From Planctomycetaceae bacterium (GTDB lineage Bacteria > Planctomycetota > Planctomycetia > Planctomycetales > Planctomycetaceae): a stretch of 15,833 nucleotides of DNA. The position numbers and the translations under genes are program-made. The DNA lies in assembly GCA_029259875.1 (NCBI GenBank), contig JAJDEK010000331.1, positions 1-15,833 of the forward strand, given 5' to 3'. Below the pieces are notes generated by a model that saw only the letters and a program-made list of their open reading frames with translations, did no database searches and was not told where the DNA came from. Below are positions 1 through 8,223 of this stretch, in pieces (the stretch's first letter is position 1; each line of letters opens with the position of its first letter).

Positions 1-3000
1 TGGCCTTAAGAGATTCAAGCCCCACTCTTTGGCGTCCATTGTCAAACTGAACAACGTCGGTACGAGTACAAGTGTAAAGAGCGACGAAACAATCAGTCCC
101 CCCAGAACTACACTTCCCAAACCACGATATAATTCACTACCAGAACCGGGAAACAAAACCAGAGGTAATAGTCCCAACACGGTCGTTGTCGTCGTCATAA
201 AAATTGGCCTGATACGGGTACGAATACTTTCTAGTATCGCTTCACGCGGAGACATATCATCTTCTTTGATATGATTTAATGACTGATGGATAATTAATAT
301 CGGGTTATTCACTACGGTTCCGATTAATATCACAAAGCCTAACATCGTGAGGACATCCAAAGTTTGAAGCGTAAACAAATTGAGAATACTCAGTCCTAAT
401 ATTCCGCCGACGGCCCCTAACGGAACACTGAAAATAATCACCAGGGGATAGATCCATGATTCAAATAATGCTGCCATCAGAAGGTAAGTAATCAACAAGG
501 CTAGTATCACATTGAATTCCAGTGCGGCCCAGGTATCGCGCAATTTGTCAGCAGTTCCTGATAAGATAATGCGATAGCCTCCCGCCATCTGCCCGCTCTC
601 TCGCAGTGGCTGCACAATTTTTGACTGAATCTGACTCATGGCATCTTCGAGCGCCATTTCTTCAGGTGGAGACACTTCAATGGTAATAGCACGCTGGCGC
701 TCTCGATGATTGATCTGCTCCGGACCACTTGTAATTTCCACGCTTGCTAACGCTTCCAAAGGCACAAGCGATCCCATGGGGGTTGCCACAGACAATGCTT
801 TTATATCCTGCGTATTCTGAACGTGTTTGGATCTCCCCACAATCGTGAGGTCAATCTTATCTCCCCCGAGGTAATAGTCCCCCGCAAAAGCACCATCAAC
901 CAAAGCATTCGCCATGTATCCCAAATCGGTGCTACTGACTCCCATTTCGGCTGCTTGAACCAGTTTGGGTTTGATATGAATTTCTGGACTTGAAAGGTCA
1001 AGACTGGGAATAGGACGAACTTGAGCAGTCGGCATGATTTGTTTTACCTGTCCCAAGACCTGGCCCCCCATAGCTACCAGTTTTTGCAAATCTGGACCAA
1101 TGATCTCGACCTCAATAGTACGTCCTCCAGTAAGTCCTCTCTCAAACAGACTCGATTGTTTAGCGACTGCGAATGTTCCTGGCAACTTCATGCCTGCCTT
1201 TTGAACTAGAGGAATCAACTCTCCCACACGCTGTGAATCATAAGCACGAATACCCATAAAGACTTGACGCCCTCGCGCGACGAAAAAGAAATCGCCAATC
1301 ACTGGATAATCCAGTTTCTTCGCTTCCTCGCTGGTGGGGTCAATATCCCAGTAAGGTCGCAAATCGTTTTCAACGGTCTCTCCCAGCTCCATCAGTTGGT
1401 TGAGGTTATATCCGGGAGGCGGCAGCAAAATGGCGAAAATTAAATTTCGATTCCCTGTCGGCAGATACTCAACCTTAGGCCACAGCTGCCAACTGATGCC
1501 TACTGCAGCGCCAACAAGTAAGCAAACGACAAGTAACCGACGAATAAAACCATGCTGAATCCAGTGATTCACTCCTACAACCGTTCTTACGAATGCAGCT
1601 CCTCCCGCTTCAATTGGTCCAATGAGAACTTTATGTAATTTACCTTTTGAAATCGGTTTATCAGATGGTACCTCATCCTGATGCGAAATGTGTTCGTCTT
1701 CAATTCCTTGGCCCTCTCTCTTCTTGAGCAAGCGAGCGGACGCAGTGGAAATCAACGTCATTGATACTATTAATGAAAGTCCGACAGCAGCACTGATGGC
1801 GAGCGCAATATCACGAAATAACTGACCCGCTTCTTCTTGTATGAAGACGACTGGAAGAAAAACCGCAATGGTTGTGAGTGTTGATGCAAGTACCGCGCCC
1901 CAAACTTCCTGAGTCCCTTTAATGGCGGCTCGGAATGGGGATTCCCCCAAAGAATATCGGCGGAAAATATTCTCTAGAACTACCACGGCATTATCAACCA
2001 ACATCCCAACAGCAAATGCTAAACCAGCCAGACTGATGACATTCAATGAACGTCCCAATGCTCCTAAAATTAGAAACGTACCGATGATACTAGTCGGAAT
2101 TGCCAATCCAACCACCAGTGCACCACGGGCAAACCAGAACCCCGCTCCCACAATCAATGCTAAACTGATCACAAAGAACCAGGGAGAGATGAACATCGCA
2201 GCGACGGCTGTGATAAGGATAAATGGAACGAACAGTAAAGTCCGGACACCCAAATGCAGAAAAGACATCAACACAATCATCGTTAATGCCCCGCCGATGA
2301 AAATATTATTCTGTACCAAATCGACGGAGGAATAAATGTAATCCGTTTCATCATAAACTTGAACTAACTGTAATCCTCGCGGCTTCAGAATGTTTTCATC
2401 GAGGTCTTTCGTGGCTGCTCGCAAACCATCCATAATATCCAGAACATTAGCTCCGGTTTCGCGAACGCAGTTAACTGCGATACTGGATTCACCAAACCGC
2501 CGCACAAGACCAGCGGGTTTTTTATATCCCAAACGGACTTCAGCAACATCTCTGACATAAACGGGGGCACCATCTCGAATCGCCAGCAACTGATTTTCAA
2601 CTTCTTCCACATTACGAAACTGCCCAATGGTCCGCACGACCCATCGCCGTTTTCCCTCCCAGAAATCACCGGCGGAAGTATCAGCATTTTGGCCCCGCAG
2701 CACTGCGCGTACATCTGCAATCGTTAATTCCCGCGCTGCCAATTGCTCTGAATCCACAACTACCTGAAGTTCATCTTCCAGACCACCTAGCACATTGGAC
2801 TGAGAAACCCCAGAGACGCGTTCAAACCGTGCTTCGATTTCATCTTCAGCAAAGCGACGTAATTTCGTGACTTCCAAATCTTGAGAGGGTAATAGTCCGC
2901 CTCTGACTTCGGGATGGTCTTCAGCTAATAGTCTCAATCGCAGCATAGCCAACCCAGGGTTAGGAGTTGTGCGAATGACGTCCAGCTCTTCCTTAATCTC

Positions 3001-3480
3001 AGGATGTGAATTCTGAAACTCAGTTAATTTTTCATCTGATGGCAAACGACTACTGAGAATAAACCAGGCAATCGGACGATCCGCGGCATTCGAGGTGCTA
3101 ATGATGGGCTGATCTGCATCTTCCGGATATTCTGGTACCTGCTGCAAACGAGAATTCACCTTCAGTAATGCCTCATCCATATTCGTACCGACCACGAATT
3201 CAAGCGTAATCGATCCTTTGGAGTCAGCACTTTCTGAACTCAGTTTTGTGATTCCCTCAACACTTTTGAGTTGTTCTTCCTGCTCCAGAACAATTTCGCG
3301 TTCGACTTCCTGAGGGCTGGCGCCCGGCCAACGTGTCTCTACGGTAATTGTGGGTCTTTGTACTTCAGGAGTCAATTGCATCGGCATTTTGGTCAGTGCA
3401 ACGAGACCGAACAAGACGGTCATCAACACTCCGACAGTTACCTTAACAGGATTATGTACAATGGCGTGAATCAAATTCAT
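1..3480 (-). CDS. RND efflux permease (AcrB/HAE-1-like), 3' end cut by window edge
   Basis: This is an inner-membrane, proton-driven drug or solute exporter that would work with the adaptor encoded just upstream. The frame is open from the ATG at 3480 to base 1, 1160 codons without a stop, and ends in a typical last-helix region (PTLFSL), so little should be missing. The N-terminus has one membrane helix followed by the RND motif WPGASPQEVE. The TM4 motif is LVDNAVVVLEN, with Asp496 and Asn497 where AcrB has Asp407 and Asp408. In TM10 the AcrB Lys940 position is Asn (about 1058, in VVNNPILI). Residues about 412-451 form an extra hydrophobic insertion between TM2 and TM3, and there is also extra sequence in the first periplasmic loop. 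The start follows the adaptor stop by 12 bp and has an AGAGGA ribosome binding site. The HAE-1-type assignment is firm; the substrate is unknown. Confidence 0.95.
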   Translation of the reverse strand, partial: MNLIHAIVHNPVKVTVGVLMTVLFGLVALTKMPMQLTPEVQRPTITVETRWPGASPQEVEREIVLEQEEQLKSVEGITKLSSESADSKGSITLEFVVGTNMDEALLKVNSRLQQVPEYPEDADQPIISTSNAADRPIAWFILSSRLPSDEKLTEFQNSHPEIKEELDVIRTTPNPGLAMLRLRLLAEDHPEVRGGLLPSQDLEVTKLRRFAEDEIEARFERVSGVSQSNVLGGLEDELQVVVDSEQLAARELTIADVRAVLRGQNADTSAGDFWEGKRRWVVRTIGQFRNVEEVENQLLAIRDGAPVYVRDVAEVRLGYKKPAGLVRRFGESSIAVNCVRETGANVLDIMDGLRAATKDLDENILKPRGLQLVQVYDETDYIYSSVDLVQNNIFIGGALTMIVLMSFLHLGVRTLLFVPFILITAVAAMFISPWFFVISLALIVGAGFWFARGALVVGLAIPTSIIGTFLILGALGRSLNVISLAGLAFAVGMLVDNAVVVLENIFRRYSLGESPFRAAIKGTQEVWGAVLASTLTTIAVFLPVVFIQEEAGQLFRDIALAISAAVGLSLIVSMTLISTASARLLKKREGQGIEDEHISHQDEVPSDKPISKGKLHKVLIGPIEAGGAAFVRTVVGVNHWIQHGFIRRLLVVCLLVGAAVGISWQLWPKVEYLPTGNRNLIFAILLPPPGYNLNQLMELGETVENDLRPYWDIDPTSEEAKKLDYPVIGDFFFVARGRQVFMGIRAYDSQRVGELIPLVQKAGMKLPGTFAVAKQSSLFERGLTGGRTIEVEIIGPDLQKLVAMGGQVLGQVKQIMPTAQVRPIPSLDLSSPEIHIKPKLVQAAEMGVSSTDLGYMANALVDGAFAGDYYLGGDKIDLTIVGRSKHVQNTQDIKALSVATPMGSLVPLEALASVEITSGPEQINHRERQRAITIEVSPPEEMALEDAMSQIQSKIVQPLRESGQMAGGYRIILSGTADKLRDTWAALEFNVILALLITYLLMAALFESWIYPLVIIFSVPLGAVGGILGLSILNLFTLQTLDVLTMLGFVILIGTVVNNPILIIHQSLNHIKEDDMSPREAILESIRTRIRPIFMTTTTTVLGLLPLVLFPGSGSELYRGLGSVVLGGLIVSSLFTLVLVPTLFSLTMDAKEWGLNLLRP

Positions 3481-3492
3481 TGAAAATCCTCT

Positions 3493-4788
3493 TTAACCCT
3501 CCGACTTCATGGCTTTGGCTTTTGGTTCCGCATCGGGTGATAAAACTTCAGCAATCACTACATCCTGACCCGGTCTTAAGCGTTCATTACCGCGAATGAC
3601 GACATACGCTCCGCGTTTCAAGTCTCCCTTCACTTGAATTAACCGGCCATTGGCTACACCAACTTGAACGGGAACAGCACGTGCTTTACCCAGTTTTTGA
3701 TTTTCTTTTCCAGGTTCAACAACATAGACCATAGGACGAGGCCCCCCTAAAACCAGAGCATCCTTAGAAACCATTAATGCGGTTTGATTTGATCCTGTAG
3801 GCAGCACAGCACGCGCTAACATTCCCGATTTGAGAACAGGCCCATTCTTTGTGATTGTATTTTTGATCCGAACTTTTACTGGAAACGTGCGCGACCTGAC
3901 ATCGGCCTGCGGAATGATCATGGCTACCTTACCGATAAACACTTCTTCCGGGATCGCGGGAACTTCTACGCGAACATCCATTCCCAATCGCACGTGCGGC
4001 ACATGGTTTTCCAATACTTGAACACTGACATCCACTTCATCTAATGCAATCACTTCGGCAACAAGTTCACCCGAATTGACCCATTGGCCGACTTCTGTAT
4101 GTTCGGCTACGACATATCCATTAAAAGGAGAGATAATCGTATGCTTCACGACTTGACTTTCAAGCTTATCTACGAGTGCCTGTTGAATAGCCACTCGGGA
4201 TCGCGCCTGAGCAATTTTCTCTTTTCGAGGCCCTTTCACAGCAAGTTCATAAGCTGCCGTCGCTTCTTGATATAATTGCTCAGCACGAATCGACTCCGAG
4301 ACGACCTGTTGAATATCATCGTCATTCACTGCTTTTCGAGAATAAAGAGATTCCAATCTTTTACGTCGTTTTTGCTGGTATTCGCTACCGGCCTTTGCAG
4401 CCATCATGAGCGCTTTGGCTTTTTTAATTTCGTCTGGACGGGAACCATTCTCTAACTCTGCAAGTTCATGCTTACGAAACTCCAGCTCTGCTTTTTCAGA
4501 AAGCACTTCTAAGCTTATGGTGTTAATCAATAGTTGAGCCAGAGGTTGTTTGGCATGTACATAGTCTCCTTCATTTACGGGAAACTCGGCGACACGCCCA
4601 CCGACGGCACTTCCGATGATACTTCGTCTAATCGGTTGCACGGTTCCGACAAATGTTTGTCCTGCTGCAATTTTCTGTTCCACAATTTCAGCAACGGCCA
4701 CAGATGCGGGACCACGCTGAGCAAATAGTTGTCCATAAAATAAAAAACATAGACAAAAAGATGCAACTAGGCTGGTTGCTAATCTCAT
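3493..4788 (-). CDS. RND periplasmic adaptor (membrane fusion protein, HlyD/MdtA type)
   Basis: This periplasmic subunit links the RND permease to an outer-membrane channel. From the ATG at 4788 it is 431 aa. The N-terminus is a signal sequence ending near LFAQ. A first lipoyl half follows (GRVAEFPVNEGDYV, about residues 65-80), then a long charged helical hairpin (about 85-212, rich in Lys, Glu and Ala), the second lipoyl half (ISPFNGYV at about 219, GQWVNSGE), beta-barrel segments and a C-terminal membrane-proximal domain ending near residue 415. An in-frame ATG at 4806 would add six residues, but only the 4788 ATG has a good ribosome binding site and puts the signal peptide at the very start. 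The gene lies 62 bp after the MarR gene and 12 bp before the permease, so all three are probably co-transcribed. The family is clear; the cargo is not. Confidence 0.94.
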   Translation of the reverse strand: MRLATSLVASFCLCFLFYGQLFAQRGPASVAVAEIVEQKIAAGQTFVGTVQPIRRSIIGSAVGGRVAEFPVNEGDYVHAKQPLAQLLINTISLEVLSEKAELEFRKHELAELENGSRPDEIKKAKALMMAAKAGSEYQQKRRKRLESLYSRKAVNDDDIQQVVSESIRAEQLYQEATAAYELAVKGPRKEKIAQARSRVAIQQALVDKLESQVVKHTIISPFNGYVVAEHTEVGQWVNSGELVAEVIALDEVDVSVQVLENHVPHVRLGMDVRVEVPAIPEEVFIGKVAMIIPQADVRSRTFPVKVRIKNTITKNGPVLKSGMLARAVLPTGSNQTALMVSKDALVLGGPRPMVYVVEPGKENQKLGKARAVPVQVGVANGRLIQVKGDLKRGAYVVIRGNERLRPGQDVVIAEVLSPDAEPKAKAMKSEG

Positions 4789-4792
4789 AAAT

Positions 4793-4798
4793 CCCCTC
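4793..4798 (-). promoter_or_regulatory. Shine-Dalgarno GAGGGG deciding the adaptor start
   Basis: GAGGGG on the minus strand lies 4 nt before the ATG at 4788 and inside the reading frame that starts at the alternative ATG at 4806. No comparable motif precedes 4806, so it favours the shorter protein. Confidence 0.6.
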
Positions 4799-4850
4799 AA
4801 TATCATATTAAGTCATCACTTATCGTTTATAAATTTAACTTCTTCTCTTT

Positions 4851-5306
4851 TCATGCAGTCTCATATTCTGAAATCTCCACTCCCAGATTTTCCTGTACCT
4901 GCATTAATAACGACTTCAACGTTTCAACCTGCTCCGCAGTCATACCTTGAGTCGCCTTTTTTCTGAGCCGCTTCAAACAGGCCACCATCTGTGACCAAAT
5001 GGGCTTTGCTTCAGGAAGAACTTTCACTACTTTGCGACGACGATCGTCTGGGTCACTCTCACGTTTGATCCAGCGGTCCCGTTCCATACGGTCCAAAATC
5101 CTGACCAGAGTCGGTGGCTCGATCATCATGCGTCCGGCTAATTCTACTTGGGAGAGCGGGCCTTCGTAGACCAACCAACCAATTACCTGAAACTGACGAA
5201 ATGTTATCCCATAAGGGATTAATTCCTGGTTCAATGCTTCTTGATAAAAATGCGAGGTAATCGTGATCCAATACCCGACACTTTCTTCAAAGTCGTACTG
5301 CAGCAT
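4851..5306 (-). CDS. MarR-family transcriptional regulator
   Basis: This is a small dimeric DNA-binding protein of 151 aa, the usual MarR length. The winged helix-turn-helix spans about residues 35-100. ITFRQFQVIGWL opens it, LSQVELAGRMMIEPPTLVRILDRME covers the HTH with the recognition helix at about 62-76, and the wing carries the family signature DPDDRRRKVV (85-94). Outer helices at both ends would form the dimer interface. The start is supported by GGAGGAG six bases upstream. It is first in a run with the adaptor and RND permease, the classic layout of a repressor controlling its own efflux operon and released by a small ligand. The multi-site inverted repeats just upstream (5343-5385) are the probable operator. 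Repression and ligand response are inferences; the family assignment is firm. Confidence 0.93.
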   Translation of the reverse strand: MLQYDFEESVGYWITITSHFYQEALNQELIPYGITFRQFQVIGWLVYEGPLSQVELAGRMMIEPPTLVRILDRMERDRWIKRESDPDDRRRKVVKVLPEAKPIWSQMVACLKRLRKKATQGMTAEQVETLKSLLMQVQENLGVEISEYETA

Positions 5307-5342
5307 CAGTTTCTCCTCCGGTAAATTTAGAACCCTTCATTC

Positions 5343-5365
5343 ATTAGCCAGGCTAATCATTAGCC
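5343..5365. promoter_or_regulatory. Triple half-site inverted repeat, likely MarR operator
   Basis: Three 7-bp half-sites alternate in orientation with single-base spacers: ATTAGCC (5343-5349), GGCTAAT (5351-5357) and ATTAGCC (5359-5365). They make two overlapping perfect 15-bp palindromes centred on 5350 and 5358, 8 bp apart. The half-site resembles the TTAGC/GCTAA halves known for SlyA-type MarR proteins. The block lies 37 bp upstream of the regulator's start codon and downstream of its candidate -10 box, a position suited to autorepression. Binding itself is inferred. Confidence 0.7.
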
Positions 5366-5385
5366 TTGTTGTATAATACGACAAG
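5365..5385 (-). promoter_or_regulatory. Near-palindrome over candidate -10 box of the efflux operon
   Basis: A 21-bp imperfect palindrome has outer arms CTTGT and ACAAG and inner arms GTAT and ATAC, with one mismatched pair per half. On the minus strand it contains TATTAT (5378-5373), a good -10 candidate for the regulator and efflux genes. I find no convincing -35 box at the usual spacing. It touches the triple half-site block and may be a second operator of different sequence or the same protein's weaker site. Confidence 0.5.
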
Positions 5386-5524
5386 AGCAACCGCAACACA
5401 TAATTTACCTATAAGCCTGACTTTGCAAGCTTTTTAGGTGGGATGTGCGAAGTGAATCCTGAAACCAAAGATGCAGGATGCTTCCTAAATCAGCCAGATG
5501 GAGTGGACACTCGGAAAACGAGAT

Positions 5525-6745
5525 TTAAAATGAATCGGGAGTCTTTGGCGTTTCGGTATCGGCTGAGGCATTAGGAAGATTCAAGACACAACGAACTCCG
5601 ACATCGGCAGGAGGTCTCCGCATATTTTCTCCCGACCGTTTCCAGACATTCCAAGCTTGTTGATTACCCCGTACAGCACGCATGCTGGGAATGACCGATC
5701 TTTTGGGACCAGACCAGTCTCTTACAACTCCTGCATCAGCTAAAGTAATCGCTGCCTGATACGGATTATTCGAATACCAATCTTCACACCATTCTCGCGC
5801 ATTACCAGCCAAATCAAAAACGCCATATGGACTTTTATCACCGGGAAATGTTCCCACCGCATCAATTTGCCCTGGCTTACGAACTATCTGCCAGAGTGGG
5901 CGCCCATTTCCCCAAGGATATTGAAACCCCATTTCCCCACGAGCCGCTTTTTCCCATTGAGTTTCGAGAGGTAACTGCTTACCCATCGTACGTGCGTAAT
6001 TCAGCGCATCAGTGTAAGAGATTCCTAAGGCAGGAAACTCAGCAGGTTGAAGGTCGTTGCCAGCGGGCTTAGGAATTTTTCCTTTTTGAGCAATCATCTC
6101 TGAACGCCACCGACGATATTGTTCCAGAGTCACTTCATGCACATCAATGTAAAACGCATTCTGGTAAATGGTGAATTGAGGCCCCGCATTTTTATCGCCA
6201 TTATTCACTCCTTGAACCGAGACTCCAGCAGGAACCAACACCATCTCGCTATAATCTCGCTCGCAACGAATTCGATGAGGCAACCCTTGTAATGAATAAC
6301 CGGCTTCATCCACAGCAGAAAACCCTTCGGGCAATTTAAACGAAGAATCAGGTTCCCCCTGCTCTTTCTGCTTTCCACTTGCGGTAATCAAAAAAGTAGA
6401 AGAATCTACCCCCTTCTGAGCAGGTAACACAACTGCTATTAAGTCATCAGAGCGACTATCTGACTCCGGTTTTTGAATTTCAAAGTTATGAACATAATCC
6501 ACAACTTCAAACATGTCTTCCGGCTTGCCCTCGATTTCTGGTTGCTTCGATTTCTTCGGAAATCTTTTCTTAAGCCTGGAACCTGCTGATTTCAATTTTG
6601 GAGCTTGAACAGAGGAAGACTTTTGTTTTACAGGAACTCTTTGCGCCTGTGGTTCGCTTCCTCCACCACAACCAGCAGTGGTTAATAAAAGCCCCCCCAC
6701 AAATAAATGGAACGCCCCGCAACAGACTTTTCGAATTCGCATCAT
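5525..6745 (-). CDS. Lipoprotein with FGE-sulfatase-like domain, catalytic cysteines absent
   Basis: From the ATG at 6745 it is 406 aa. A basic start and hydrophobic stretch lead to a lipobox-like TTAGC, so Cys26 is probably lipidated. Residues about 27-165 are a polar, Lys/Ser-rich linker without a recognised domain. Residues about 166-392 match the formylglycine-generating enzyme/SUMF1 fold: MVLVPAG, FYIDVHEVTLEQYRRW, FPALGISYTDALNYARTMGKQLP, TQWEKAARG, YPWGN, YGVFDLAGNAREWCEDWY and a final GVRCVL. True FGEs carry two active-site cysteines in the segment after the RGG/RGN turn. Here that stretch (RGNQQAWNVWKRSGENMRRP) has none, so sulfatase activation is unlikely and a binding or structural role is more plausible. 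An in-frame TTG at 6775 would add ten residues but spoil the signal sequence. No strong ribosome binding site is seen. The HD gene lies 103 bp upstream on the same strand. Confidence 0.85.
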   Translation of the reverse strand: MMRIRKVCCGAFHLFVGGLLLTTAGCGGGSEPQAQRVPVKQKSSSVQAPKLKSAGSRLKKRFPKKSKQPEIEGKPEDMFEVVDYVHNFEIQKPESDSRSDDLIAVVLPAQKGVDSSTFLITASGKQKEQGEPDSSFKLPEGFSAVDEAGYSLQGLPHRIRCERDYSEMVLVPAGVSVQGVNNGDKNAGPQFTIYQNAFYIDVHEVTLEQYRRWRSEMIAQKGKIPKPAGNDLQPAEFPALGISYTDALNYARTMGKQLPLETQWEKAARGEMGFQYPWGNGRPLWQIVRKPGQIDAVGTFPGDKSPYGVFDLAGNAREWCEDWYSNNPYQAAITLADAGVVRDWSGPKRSVIPSMRAVRGNQQAWNVWKRSGENMRRPPADVGVRCVLNLPNASADTETPKTPDSF

Positions 6746-6848
6746 ATCTTGGAACCAATAACAGTTAACAATCAACGAAAAATGAACAATACCACACGTG
6801 ATTTTAACATTTTTGAGAGCGAATCATAGCCATATTCTGCAAGCATGT

Positions 6849-8186
6849 TCATATTGTTTCTTGAACAGACTCGATCAATAGCTTTTCAAAGTCGCTCATC
6901 GTGGCACAATGTTCTGCAATTTGAGGATGAACAAATACACGAACGCGTTTGACAAAATCATCAAATTGCTTCTGAGCCAATGTATCAACGACAGGAGAAA
7001 CAATATGCAATGGCTGGTACTTTGCTTCACGTGACGAATAAATCTCAACATTAAATTCGACTTCACGATGTGTGGGTGGCGCGTCAATTAAGATATCTGT
7101 TGAGGCGACTGGCTGATTTAATCGCTGAGAAAGCCGCTGCGATAAGTTCTCACTCCATTGTACAAGCGAGGAAACAGGTTGATGTGCGATCAACTCGAAT
7201 ACATCTGAGGATTCATAAAAACTAAACTCGGCAACTCGTTTATACAATGTCCGTTTCGTACTGAAAATGCCTTCAACCAATCGTTCACTTAATGTCCCTT
7301 TAGCCTGTTCTCGTAGCACAGAAATAGAATCTGCTTCGGTCAATTTAAAGTACTCTGACAAATCAAGTTTCTGATACAGATGGTAAAAAGCGCGGGCAAA
7401 CATTGTGCTTGCAGAACGGACCGCATGGTGCCAATAGACTTCGCTAAACATGACATATCGGGCAAACACCATCAACTCTGCTGCAGTCTTGCCTTTCGAA
7501 CCAATGGCCAGACCATCGCCGGCTTCGTTGACCATTAGAGAATGGATCAGGCGATTTTTATCAAAATTTCGGCCATAGGGTACACCAGCATGCAGACTGT
7601 CCCTGTCCAGGTAATCCATCTTATCGATATCAATAGGTCCTGACAAAATAGAACGCACCAGCCGCATCTCTCTTGTATCTGTACGAGGAACCAAAATATC
7701 CAAAACCTCTTCGGGTTCAATCCCCCACTCTGTTCTCAAAATTCCTGCCAGTTCGTGTTTTTCGGATAGAAATTCTCTGGCAAACATTTCATGCCGGGGG
7801 ATTCCTGCCAATGACATATCTTCAATTAAATGGCAAAACGGCCAATGTCCCAAGTCATGCAACAAGGCAGCGACAATCAAAACTTCAGCCGTATGCACAT
7901 CGATTGTCGCAGAGAACCGAGCATCCTTCCCTAACTGCCAGAGATACTGTAATGAGTTTTGATAGACTCCTAAGGCGTGCTCAAAACGTGTGTGCGTTGC
8001 TCCAGGATAAACCAGCGCAGTAAACCCCAACTGAGTGATGTGCGACAGTCTACGAAACTCTGTCGTATCAACGAGCGCCCGAACGCGGTTCGTAAATGGG
8101 ACATCCTGTTGATAGGGAATACGAACCAAACCACTACCAGACTGTAAATTAGAAATCTCCGGAATCGCAACGTAAGGATGATTCAT
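6849..8186 (-). CDS. HD-domain phosphohydrolase (dGTPase-like, COG1078 type)
   Basis: This 445-aa protein belongs to the HD metal-dependent phosphohydrolases, whose studied relatives hydrolyse dNTPs to deoxynucleoside and triphosphate. The entry motif is EFRRLSHITQLGF (43-55). The metal ligands are visible: His70 in HTRFEHALGVY, His110-Asp111 in ALLHDLGHWPFCH, and an aspartate in IDIDKMDYLDRDS (Asp186/Asp188 region). The rest, to residue 445, is mostly helical, as in this group, and has no second domain I recognise. The length fits the YwfO/EF1143-type group. It starts 37 bp after the deoxyribosyltransferase gene, suggesting translation from one mRNA. There is no clear Shine-Dalgarno; a perfect palindrome sits there instead. 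The substrate (dGTP, other dNTPs or another phosphoester) cannot be read from sequence. Confidence 0.92.
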   Translation of the reverse strand: MNHPYVAIPEISNLQSGSGLVRIPYQQDVPFTNRVRALVDTTEFRRLSHITQLGFTALVYPGATHTRFEHALGVYQNSLQYLWQLGKDARFSATIDVHTAEVLIVAALLHDLGHWPFCHLIEDMSLAGIPRHEMFAREFLSEKHELAGILRTEWGIEPEEVLDILVPRTDTREMRLVRSILSGPIDIDKMDYLDRDSLHAGVPYGRNFDKNRLIHSLMVNEAGDGLAIGSKGKTAAELMVFARYVMFSEVYWHHAVRSASTMFARAFYHLYQKLDLSEYFKLTEADSISVLREQAKGTLSERLVEGIFSTKRTLYKRVAEFSFYESSDVFELIAHQPVSSLVQWSENLSQRLSQRLNQPVASTDILIDAPPTHREVEFNVEIYSSREAKYQPLHIVSPVVDTLAQKQFDDFVKRVRVFVHPQIAEHCATMSDFEKLLIESVQETI

Positions 8187-8189
8187 ATG

Positions 8190-8203
8190 GAATTGATCAA
8201 TTC
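8190..8203. repeat. Perfect 14-bp palindrome before the HD gene start
   Basis: GAATTGATCAATTC is a perfect palindrome ending three bases before the ATG at 8186, in the place of a ribosome binding site. As RNA it could fold into a 5-bp stem with a GAUC loop. It may be an operator, a translation-control hairpin, or chance in AT-rich DNA. Confidence 0.4.
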
Positions 8204-8223
8204 TACTTTTTCATATTCGTGAT

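Noticed and set aside
1922..2335. 137-codon open frame on the plus strand
   Set aside because: It lies antisense to the RND permease TM region, which is clearly coding, and its translation has no recognisable motif.
2385..2720. 111-codon open frame on the minus strand in another frame
   Set aside because: It overlaps the RND periplasmic domain in a different frame on the same strand; the RND frame carries the family motifs.
5449..5492. ATCCTG/CAGGAT inverted repeat between the MarR and FGE-like genes
   Set aside because: The arms are 6 bp with a 12-nt loop and no T-run follows on either strand, so neither a terminator nor an operator can be supported.
6746..6848. AACAATA/TATTGTT arms after the HD gene stop as a terminator
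   Set aside because: The arms are 7 bp and about 50 nt apart, with only a short T-run; too weak to call.
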